From Lachnospiraceae bacterium UBA3863 (GTDB taxonomy: Bacteria > Bacillota > Clostridia > Lachnospirales > Lachnospiraceae), in the NCBI GenBank assembly GCA_002392385.1, contig DGGX01000007.1:1-15372 (forward strand): DNA of 15,372 bases, read 5' to 3'. Under the pieces are notes generated by a model that saw only the letters and a program-made list of their open reading frames with translations, was not told the origin of the DNA and made no database searches. Within the stretch, counting starts at the first letter, position 1. Every line of letters begins with the position of its first letter. The position numbers and the translations under genes were made by a program. This document shows, in pieces, positions 7,182-12,667 of the stretch.

Positions 7182-8234
7182 TCAATCCTTGAGTGTAATG
7201 ATAACGCGGCGATCCTCGCCCTCGCCTTCGCTGTAGGTGGTCACATAGCGGTCTCCCTGCAGCGCGGAATGCACGATCCTTCTCTCGTAAGGATTCATGG
7301 GCTCGAGAGCCTCCGGACGATGATTCCTCTTGACAGAGGCAGCCTTCCTTCTGGCAAGCTGTTCCAGAGTCCTCTTGCGGCGGTCGCGATAATCCTCGGT
7401 ATCCGCCTTGACGCGGATATATCCCTCCACGCCCTTGTTGACGATCAGGGAGATCAGGTACTGCAGAGAATCCAGGGTCTGACCGCGCTTGCCGATCAGG
7501 ACGCCCATGTCATCCCCTTCCATCTCAATGCTGAGAAGGGCCTCTTCCTCATCATACTCCTGATTGATCTCCACTTCCATGTTCATGGCCGCGAAGATAT
7601 CCTTGAGAAAACGTTCTGCCTTCTCTTTGGTCTCCTCGATCTGCTCCGCAGTGAGGTGGGCCTTGACGGGCTCTTTCTTCTTCTGGTGCTGGGGAACCTC
7701 CGCGCCGGTCAGGAACTGGGTGGGCTCTTCCTCTCTTCTGGGCGCCCTGTCAGCTCTGTCCCTGCGGTCTCCGCGGCGGGAACCGCCGTTTCTCCCGCCT
7801 CTGCGGCGGTCATTTCTGCGGCGCTCGGGCTTTCTGAAGGTCTCTTCCTCCGCGGGCGCAGCCTCGTTCTCCTCTTCAGAGACAGGCTTGTCCTGGGGAA
7901 GGCTCTCCTTCTTTTCTTCCTTTACGATCTCTGCCGCGGCTGTTTCCGGCACAGCGGCAGGTTCTGCGACAGCATTCTCCTCCTTCACAGGGGCGGCGGG
8001 GGCGACCTTTTCGGGTTTGACCTCTGCCTTGGCGGCGCTCTTCACAGGTTCCGCTTCTTCACGGACGCGGGCACGGATCCTGGCGGGACGGGCACCGATT
8101 CCGAAGAAACCCGCCTTACCTTCATCCAGGACCTCATATTCGAGACGACTGCTGGTGACAGACAGCTTCTGGCACGCCAGTGTAATGGCATCGTCCAGTG
8201 TCTTCTCGGTAATCTCTATATACTTCTGAGACAT
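7182..8234 (-). CDS. khpB: RNA-binding protein KhpB (Jag/EloR): Jag-N, KH and R3H domains
   Basis: A cytoplasmic RNA-binding protein which, in streptococci and lactobacilli, acts with KhpA and affects cell elongation. The 350-residue protein begins with a Jag-N domain (MSQKYIEITEKTLDDAI, ending in the signature GKAGFFGIGARPARI at about 40-54). A long low-complexity linker follows: Glu/Ala/Pro/Lys-rich at about 60-130, then Arg/Gly/Asp-rich at about 136-168. A KH domain has the GxxG loop IGKRGQ at 247-252, and a C-terminal R3H domain contains NPYERRIVHSAL at about 314-325. The gene lies directly downstream of yidC (34-nt gap), the usual spoIIIJ-jag pairing. The ribosome-binding site AGAAAGGA belongs to a 15-nt string identical to the one before serS. 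Confidence 0.95.
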   Translation of the reverse strand: MSQKYIEITEKTLDDAITLACQKLSVTSSRLEYEVLDEGKAGFFGIGARPARIRARVREEAEPVKSAAKAEVKPEKVAPAAPVKEENAVAEPAAVPETAAAEIVKEEKKESLPQDKPVSEEENEAAPAEEETFRKPERRRNDRRRGGRNGGSRRGDRRDRADRAPRREEEPTQFLTGAEVPQHQKKKEPVKAHLTAEQIEETKEKAERFLKDIFAAMNMEVEINQEYDEEEALLSIEMEGDDMGVLIGKRGQTLDSLQYLISLIVNKGVEGYIRVKADTEDYRDRRKRTLEQLARRKAASVKRNHRPEALEPMNPYERRIVHSALQGDRYVTTYSEGEGEDRRVIITLKD

Positions 8235-8268
8235 TCCTGTATCCTTTCTATACCGTCACTGTCGTGAC

Positions 8269-9576
8269 TTATTTCTTTCCGATGTCATTGAACTCATCGA
8301 CCAGATTGACCTTGGCGGCAAGACTGCCTGCCTTATACTTCTTCCCGCTGCCGCTGCGGCGGTCGCGAAGCTTCTCCTCCGCTTCTCCGGAAACCTTCGT
8401 GCTGTACTTGGCGCTGTTGATATTGCGGGTATTGACGGAAGATTTCTCGGCGACCGATCCGGAGGAGGCAGGAGCGCGGCCGGAAGACTTGCCTGTTCTG
8501 GCTTCCTTCTCCTTCATCTTCTCCAGATTGCGGGCGACCATGGCATCGATATCCATTTTGTCAATGTGCTTATTGATGAAGAACTGCTGGATGCAGCGGA
8601 CCACGGCACCGACGATCCAGTAGAGGCCCATGCCGCTGGGAAGGCTGAAGCAGAAGAAAGCGGACATCAGGGGCATCATGATATTCATGCTCTTCATGGT
8701 AGCCGCCATCTGATCGTTGGGATCATTGTTGGGCTGAGAGGGCATCATCTTGACACTGAGCCACTGGGTAACAGCCGCCAGCACGGGAATGATCAGGGCC
8801 ACGACCACCAGGATATAGCGGCCGGAGGACATTCCCTGGGAGAAGACATCCCTGGGGGCATTGGCCATATTGAGGCCCAGGAAATTGTTGTAGGTGCTCA
8901 GCTTGCCGGTCGTAGTCGCAATGTCAGCGCTCAGAGAAGTGAACTTCTCGCCCAGCGCCGTCCAGTCGGAGGTGGAGAACTTGTTGAGAACATCGATATA
9001 GGTGTTCTGCACATACTCCGTGACACCGGAAGTAAAGCTTTCGTTGGTGAACTGCTTGGCAAACTGCTTGGCAGCAGTGAGTCCCTGCAGATATTCCGCA
9101 CTTCCCTCTGTGGCGATCAGGTTATCCACAAGGGGGAAGAAGGCCTGTTTGACCATACCGACATAAGCCGGGATATTCCAGAAAACTCTGTACATGGCCA
9201 AAAGGATGGGCATCTGGATCAGAAGCTGGACGCAGCTGCCCATGGTGGAAACGCCGTATTTACTGTAAACATACCGCATCTCCTCCTGCTGACGCCGCAT
9301 GGAGGCCTCGTCTTTCTTGCCCGCGTATTTCTTCTGGATCTTCGTGAGCTCCGGCTGCATCTTGCGCTGCAGCTTGGCGAACTTCTGCTGCTTGATCGTC
9401 AGCGGCAGAAGAGCGATATAGATCAGGACCGTCAGGATAATGATCGCCAGACCGATATTCGGAAGCCCGATCCCGTTCAGGACATAGAAGATGCCGTTCA
9501 TCAGCAGACCCAGCAGGTTAGCAATGGGTCCGATGATCACGCCAGTGTTCTTGGTTAGCAGCAGAATAGGATTCAA
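8269..9576 (-). CDS. yidC: Membrane protein insertase YidC (Oxa1 family)
   Basis: Inserts proteins into the cytoplasmic membrane, alone or with Sec. The 435-residue protein has hydrophobic segments at about 13-37, 41-59 and 112-132, then others near GRYILVVVALIIPVLAAV and the conserved MPLMSAFFCFSLPSGMGLYWI. It ends in a basic, disordered tail (KEKEARTGKSSGR onward). There is no lipobox cysteine at the N-terminus, unlike SpoIIIJ of Bacillus. About 90 extra residues lie on the extracytoplasmic side after residue 140. The hydrophilic-groove arginine of the family falls on Tyr53 in the segment LTVLIYIALLPLTIKQQ. The start is TTG at 9574-9576 with AAGGGAG 7 nt upstream; no in-frame ATG lies nearby. 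It follows yidD by 82 nt. Confidence 0.95.
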   Translation of the reverse strand: MNPILLLTKNTGVIIGPIANLLGLLMNGIFYVLNGIGLPNIGLAIIILTVLIYIALLPLTIKQQKFAKLQRKMQPELTKIQKKYAGKKDEASMRRQQEEMRYVYSKYGVSTMGSCVQLLIQMPILLAMYRVFWNIPAYVGMVKQAFFPLVDNLIATEGSAEYLQGLTAAKQFAKQFTNESFTSGVTEYVQNTYIDVLNKFSTSDWTALGEKFTSLSADIATTTGKLSTYNNFLGLNMANAPRDVFSQGMSSGRYILVVVALIIPVLAAVTQWLSVKMMPSQPNNDPNDQMAATMKSMNIMMPLMSAFFCFSLPSGMGLYWIVGAVVRCIQQFFINKHIDKMDIDAMVARNLEKMKEKEARTGKSSGRAPASSGSVAEKSSVNTRNINSAKYSTKVSGEAEEKLRDRRSGSGKKYKAGSLAAKVNLVDEFNDIGKK

Positions 9577-9658
9577 TGATTTACTCCCTTCATAAATAAA
9601 TGGGTCAGTTCATTGCTGCCGCGCCGCTTCCATGAGAGAAAAAGCGCACAGCTCTGTC

Positions 9659-9871
9659 TCACGGGACGGGGTCATACCCGCCGCTGGAGAAAGGGTTGCA
9701 CCGGAGAATTCTCCACAGCGCAAGAAGTCCCCCCTTCAGAGCACCATATTTCTCAATAGCCTCAAGCCCGTATTGTGAACAGGTCGGGATATAAGGACAC
9801 CGTGTGTGCTTCATAGGGGAGATGTACTTCTGATAGAAGCGGATCGCTTTAATCATTGCCTGTCTGATCAT
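9659..9871 (-). CDS. yidD: Membrane protein insertion efficiency factor YidD
   Basis: A small membrane-associated protein of 70 residues, thought to assist YidC-dependent insertion. The family signature is complete: RFYQKYISP, then [23 protein letters not shown] with its cysteines, then [14 protein letters not shown] at the C-terminus. The start at 9871 overlaps the 3' end of rnpA by 23 nt. A second ATG at 9856 (MIKAIRFYQ) would overlap by 8 nt and cannot be excluded. Neither has a strong ribosome-binding site, which fits translational coupling to rnpA. Codon choice is less GC-biased than in the neighbours. Confidence 0.95.
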   Translation of the reverse strand: MIRQAMIKAIRFYQKYISPMKHTRCPYIPTCSQYGLEAIEKYGALKGGLLALWRILRCNPFSSGGYDPVP

Positions 9872-10190
9872 AGATTCCGGCCCTCATCGCCAGGTGCAGA
9901 AGCGCGCTGCGGATCGTCCGGTAGTCGGCATCCTTTGCATCTTTGCGCGCCACGACTGTCAGGTCCAAACCACTATTGAACCCCTGCTCCGACAGTCGGT
10001 AAACTTCTCTTACCAGTCTCTTGACTCTGTGACGGACTACACTGTTCCCTACCTTTTTGGATACAACAACACCGATCCTGTTACGGCCCAGGCCGTTCCC
10101 GCAAACATACAGGATCAGATATCCGTTGGCACAGCGTCTGCCCTTCTTATAACAGCGCAGAAACTGTTCCGTCTTCCTTAAGGACTCCAT
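9849..10190 (-). CDS. rnpA: Ribonuclease P protein component RnpA
   Basis: Protein subunit of RNase P; helps the catalytic RNA remove 5' leaders from pre-tRNA. The 113-residue protein begins [19 protein letters not shown], and its central RNR motif region reads [20 protein letters not shown]. Length and layout match the family. The start at 10190 has GGGAG about 6 nt upstream. The frame stays open to a TTG at 10235, but those 15 extra residues are not family-like. The gene lies between a terminator-like hairpin (10266-10292) and the overlapping yidD. Confidence 0.95.
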   Translation of the reverse strand: MESLRKTEQFLRCYKKGRRCANGYLILYVCGNGLGRNRIGVVVSKKVGNSVVRHRVKRLVREVYRLSEQGFNSGLDLTVVARKDAKDADYRTIRSALLHLAMRAGIYDQTGND

Positions 10191-10265
10191 GTATTCTCCC
10201 GGTAAGTATACAGACGGGCGATGATCCCGCTCCAATACCTATGATCTTCCAGTTATCTTTCTAAT

Positions 10266-10292
10266 AAAATAGCCGCATTACTGCGGCCTTTT
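10266..10292 (-). terminator. Terminator-like hairpin between rpmH and rnpA
   Basis: GCCGCA (10272-10277) pairs with TGCGGC (10282-10287) around a 4-nt loop. On the minus strand it is preceded by AAAAG and followed by TATTTTATT, so it reads as a short intrinsic terminator for rpmH transcripts. On the plus strand it is followed by CTTTTAT, so it could work in both directions. The stem is only 6 bp; partial termination would make rpmH more abundant than rnpA from the shared promoter. Confidence 0.6.
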
Positions 10293-10337
10293 ATCCTGAT
10301 GTATGATCACTCCTCGGCGTGAGCTTCAGAGCTGTTG

Positions 10338-10475
10338 TCAGACAGTCAGTCTTGCGCGGCCCTTGGCTCTTCTCGCCGCCAGGACCTTGCGGCCGCCGGG
10401 TGTGGACATTCTGCTGCGGAAGCCGTGCACCTTGGCCCGCTGTCTCTTCTTGGGCTGGTATGTCATCTTTGCCAT
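10338..10475 (-). CDS. rpmH: 50S ribosomal protein L34
   Basis: A 45-residue, very basic large-subunit protein: [19 protein letters not shown], then [20 protein letters not shown], ending RARLTV. This matches the L34 family almost along its whole length, with one extra residue at the N-terminus compared with the common MKMT form. A strong ribosome-binding site, AAGGAGG, lies 8 nt before the ATG. It is the first gene of the leftward cluster and is driven by the promoter at 10545-10573. A terminator-like hairpin follows it. It is divergent from dnaA across the origin, as in most bacteria. Confidence 0.97.
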   Translation of the reverse strand: MAKMTYQPKKRQRAKVHGFRSRMSTPGGRKVLAARRAKGRARLTV

Positions 10476-10544
10476 ATATTTGTCCTCCTTCTGTAATAGG
10501 TCGTTCTCAGATTCCTGTCCCTTGCGGGTAGAACAGCATTTTTA

Positions 10545-10573
10545 ATTATAATGAAAATATCTTTTTCCGTCAA
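10545..10573 (-). promoter_or_regulatory. Sigma-A-type promoter of rpmH
   Basis: On the minus strand: TTGACG (10568-10573), a 17-bp spacer, then TATAAT (10545-10550). That is 5 of 6 and 6 of 6 matches at ideal spacing. Transcription would start near 10538, leaving a leader of about 60 nt before rpmH. This is the best promoter match I found in the window and probably drives rpmH, rnpA and much of the leftward cluster. Confidence 0.85.
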
Positions 10574-10583
10574 GGACAAAAAC

Positions 10584-10616
10584 CCGAAAAACCTTTGTAA
10601 ATACAGGCTTTTTCGG
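10584..10616. repeat. AT-rich inverted repeat upstream of the rpmH promoter
   Basis: CCGAAAAA (10584-10591) is the exact reverse complement of TTTTTCGG (10609-10616). Inside, CCT pairs with AGG if one C is bulged. Neither strand has a U-tract after the stem, so it is not an ordinary terminator. It sits between the rpmH promoter and the A11 tract of the origin. Confidence 0.5.
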
Positions 10617-10671
10617 CATTCTATATCTTGAATAAAAAAAAAAATATATACTACATTTTGTGCTTTTGAAA

Positions 10672-10893
10672 TTATCCACTTATCCACATGTTAAGACAAT
10701 AGGCCTTTTCCACTTTCCACAATGTGTCGATAAAAATGTGGAAAAACTGCGGATAAGGTGTATATAAAAGGCAGAAACCTTGATTATTCCACTGTTCAGA
10801 GTGTGTATGAGGTTTTGCGAGGACCTGTTTAATACCCTTTTTTTATCCTCATCTTCTCCACTGCCTGTGAACTTATCCACATGCTTATCCACA
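10672..10893. other. oriC: oriC upstream subregion: DnaA-box cluster in the rpmH-dnaA spacer
   Basis: The 531-bp spacer 10476-11006 carries no convincing gene. Perfect DnaA boxes TTATCCACA lie at 10680-10688, 10873-10881 and 10885-10893, all reading rightward. One-mismatch boxes lie at 10672-10680 (TTATCCACT, sharing a base with the next), 10737-10745 (minus, TTTTCCACA), 10725-10733 (minus, TTATCGACA), 10748-10756 (minus, TTATCCGCA) and 10843-10851 (TTATCCTCA). A weaker one is at 10713-10721. The 13-mer ACTTATCCACATG occurs twice (from 10678 and 10871). An A11 tract followed by TATATA starts at 10634. Position next to dnaA and box density make this the upstream half of oriC. By analogy with Bacillus it also autoregulates dnaA. 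Confidence 0.9.
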
Positions 10894-10913
10894 TATGACA
10901 TTTGTTTCGGAAA

Positions 10914-10953
10914 TTTGAAGTTTTTGACCTTTTCTTATAAAATGAAATAGATT
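10914..10953 (+). promoter_or_regulatory. Candidate dnaA promoter region
   Basis: Two overlapping readings are possible. TTGACC (10924-10929) has TAGATT (10948-10953) after 18 bp. TTTGAA (10914-10919) has TATAAA (10936-10941) after 16 bp. Both are moderate matches, so the exact promoter is undecided. Two perfect DnaA boxes end 20-30 bp upstream, which would place DnaA next to RNA polymerase. Confidence 0.45.
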
Positions 10954-11006
10954 TCCGCTTTTTAAAAATCAGAGATCATTTCTCAAACAGGAGCAGTCAA
11001 ACAGCA

Positions 11007-12368
11007 ATGAACGAAGATATTATTATTAAAAACTGGGACAAGATCAAGGAATACATCCGGGACGAGTACCAGCTCTCCAACATCTCCTACAAGACATGGG
11101 TCGAGAAGCTTGAGCTCGTCAAGGCAGCAGACAACGTGATCACCATCGGGCACCCCTCCGGGAACCCGTTTATTCTCAGTTACCTGGAGAAGAACTTCAC
11201 GGATCCCTTCCGTTTCACCATCAGCGAGATGTTCAACGACAGCTATGACGTCCGATTCGCCCTGAACGATCTGAAGGAGAGCACGGCCGCGCAGGAAGAG
11301 TCTGCCCCGGCCATGAACGCCGCCTTCGTCAACGCGGGGCTCAATCCCAAGTATCGTTTCGATACCTTCATCGTGGGCGGCAACAACCGTTTCGCTCAGT
11401 CCGCGGCCCTGGCAGTGTCGGAATCCCCCGGAAATACCTATAACCCGCTCTTCCTTTACGGCGGAGCCGGTCTGGGCAAGACCCACCTGATGCACTCCAT
11501 CGGCCATTATATCCTGGAGCAGACTCCCACCAAGAAGGTCCTCTATGTCAACTCCGAGACCTTCACCAATGAGGTGATCGAATCCATCCGAAGCGGCAAC
11601 GCGGCCTCCATGTCCCGTCTGCGCGACAAGTACCGCACCGTGGATGTCCTGCTCATCGACGATATACAATTTATAATAGGAAAGGAATCCACACAGGAAG
11701 AGTTCTTCCACACCTTCAATGAGCTGCATCAGGCCGGCAAACAGATCGTTCTGAGCTCCGACCGGCCGCCCAGAGAGATGGATACACTGGATGAACGCTT
11801 CCGGTCCCGTTTCGAATGGGGACTCATCGCGGATATCACGCCGCCCGACTATGAGACCCGTATGGCCATCCTGAAGAAGAACGCGGCCGCCACCGGACGG
11901 AAATTCGACGACGAGGTGCTGGATTATATCGCCACCAACATCAAGTCCAATATCCGTGAGCTGGAGGGCGCCATCAACAAGATCATCGCCTTCTCCAGGC
12001 TGAACAAGACGGACCTGAATCTGGATACCGCCCGCGAAGCTCTCAAGGATATCGTGGATCCCGAAGGACAGAGCGCCGTTACGGCCGAGCAGATCCTGCA
12101 CACAGTCTGCGAGCATTACGGCGTCAAGACCAGTGCCGTGGTCTCCCGCAACCGGAGCGCCGAGTTCGTGGTCCCCAGGCAGATCGTCATGTACCTGTGC
12201 CGTTCCTATCTGGACATGCCCCTCAAGGAAGTCGCCACCCTGCTGGGCAGAAAGGATCACTCCACCGTGATCTACGGTGTGGAGAAGATCAAGTCCGATA
12301 TCCATCAGAACGAAAAACTGCGGCAGAATGTGGATATGATCGTTAAAAAACTGAATATTCAGACATAA
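11007..12368 (+). CDS. dnaA: Chromosomal replication initiator protein DnaA
   Basis: Binds DnaA boxes, oligomerises with ATP and opens oriC. The 453-residue protein has domain I at about 1-85 (ISYKTWVEKLEL), a short linker at about 90-112, and the AAA+ domain from LNPKYRFDTFIVGGNNRFA at 112-130. Walker A is GGAGLGKT at 152-159 and Walker B LLIDDI at 215-220. DERFRSRFEWGL carries the sensor/arginine-finger region. Domain IV ends with the DNA-binding signature GRKDHSTVIYG at 414-424. The start at 11007 is the only family-like one, but the nearest ribosome-binding sequence, AGGAG, is 13 nt away, so translation may be inefficient. A perfect DnaA box abuts the stop codon directly. Codons 219-226, next to Walker B, are unusually AT-rich. 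Confidence 0.98.
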   Translation: MNEDIIIKNWDKIKEYIRDEYQLSNISYKTWVEKLELVKAADNVITIGHPSGNPFILSYLEKNFTDPFRFTISEMFNDSYDVRFALNDLKESTAAQEESAPAMNAAFVNAGLNPKYRFDTFIVGGNNRFAQSAALAVSESPGNTYNPLFLYGGAGLGKTHLMHSIGHYILEQTPTKKVLYVNSETFTNEVIESIRSGNAASMSRLRDKYRTVDVLLIDDIQFIIGKESTQEEFFHTFNELHQAGKQIVLSSDRPPREMDTLDERFRSRFEWGLIADITPPDYETRMAILKKNAAATGRKFDDEVLDYIATNIKSNIRELEGAINKIIAFSRLNKTDLNLDTAREALKDIVDPEGQSAVTAEQILHTVCEHYGVKTSAVVSRNRSAEFVVPRQIVMYLCRSYLDMPLKEVATLLGRKDHSTVIYGVEKIKSDIHQNEKLRQNVDMIVKKLNIQT

Positions 12369-12402
12369 TTATCCACAGTATCGACATTATAAATGTGGAA
12401 AA
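12369..12402. promoter_or_regulatory. DnaA boxes directly after dnaA (downstream oriC subregion)
   Basis: TTATCCACA at 12369-12377 is perfect and starts at the base after the dnaA stop codon. TGTGGAAAA at 12394-12402 is the minus-strand box TTTTCCACA with one mismatch. The 12-mer AAATGTGGAAAA around it (12391-12402) recurs at 10734-10745 on the other side of dnaA. Confidence 0.85.
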
Positions 12403-12515
12403 GATTGTCGATCACTTTAAAAGGCCCCCTGAAGCCTCCCCGCCGCATGTGAGAAAAATGTGGAGAAAAGTCCCCTTTATCCGGCGGATATCCACACCCC
12501 CTCCACACAGCAACA

Positions 12516-12544
12516 TTGTAATTCAGGCGCGTTTTTACTATAAT
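12516..12544 (+). promoter_or_regulatory. Candidate dnaN promoter
   Basis: TTGTAA (12516-12521), a 17-bp spacer and a perfect TATAAT (12539-12544) form a credible sigma-A promoter. It would start transcripts near 12551 and leave a leader of roughly 115 nt before dnaN. The leader contains two DnaA-box-like sites and a small hairpin. The promoter overlaps the likely unwinding element. Confidence 0.65.
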
Positions 12545-12550
12545 AATAGG
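12526..12550. other. Candidate DNA unwinding element with GC cluster
   Basis: A GC block, GGCGCG (12526-12531), is followed by a run of A/T bases, TTTTTACTATAATAATA (12532-12548), in a GC-rich genome. Read from the GC block as triplets it begins TTT-TTA-CTA, which fits the pyrimidine-T-A/T pattern of DnaA-trios. DnaA boxes in rightward orientation lie about 30 bp to the left. This resembles the box, GC cluster, trio layout known from Bacillus, but only about three triplets fit. Confidence 0.45.
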
Positions 12551-12603
12551 CAGTTGTCCACTTATTCACCTCCTCTATGATTAAGAATACGATCTATACT
12601 ATA

Positions 12604-12619
12604 CTGTGCTCGCGCACAG
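12604..12619 (+). repeat. Small hairpin in the dnaN leader
   Basis: CTGTGC (12604-12609) pairs with GCACAG (12614-12619) around the loop TCGC. No U-tract follows, so it is not a terminator. It would form in the dnaN 5' leader about 50 nt before the start codon. Function unknown. Confidence 0.45.
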
Positions 12620-12667
12620 GCCCGAAGAGGACGGTGACCCAAATCCCACAGGAGGAGCAGTCACTTC

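Larger units (their letters stand above)
12459..12570. other. oriC: oriC downstream subregion: further DnaA boxes in the dnaA-dnaN spacer
   Basis: The 299-bp spacer 12369-12667 has no gene. Besides the pair at its left end it has near-consensus DnaA boxes at 12459-12467 (minus, TTCTCCACA), 12488-12496 (ATATCCACA) and 12562-12570 (TTATTCACC), and a weak one at 12554-12562 (TTGTCCACT). The AT-rich stretch between the last two groups is the unwinding candidate. In Bacillus the same spacer contains the site of first strand opening. Confidence 0.7.

Noticed and set aside
7142..7182. Direct repeat GGACTCTGT (7142-7150 and 7174-7182) downstream of khpB
   Set aside because: Only 9 bp, two copies, one overlapping the khpB stop codon; too short to call a repeat element or attachment site.
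9575..9597. Possible six-codon leader peptide (MKGVNH) ending on the yidC TTG start
   Set aside because: The ATG has no Shine-Dalgarno sequence, and the AAGGGAG inside it is positioned for yidC itself; overlap of the stop with the TTG is probably chance.
10463..10901. Two small minus-strand open frames in the rpmH-dnaA spacer
   Set aside because: They cover the rpmH promoter, the A11 tract and DnaA boxes; their translations are low-complexity products of AT-rich DNA, without ribosome-binding sites.
10983..12305. Minus-strand open frame of 440 codons opposite dnaA
   Set aside because: Pure antisense shadow of dnaA with no recognisable protein features; long shadows are expected at this base composition.
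12395..12580. Open frame of 61 codons in the dnaA-dnaN spacer
   Set aside because: It starts with GTG inside a DnaA box, has no ribosome-binding site, and covers the likely unwinding element and dnaN promoter.
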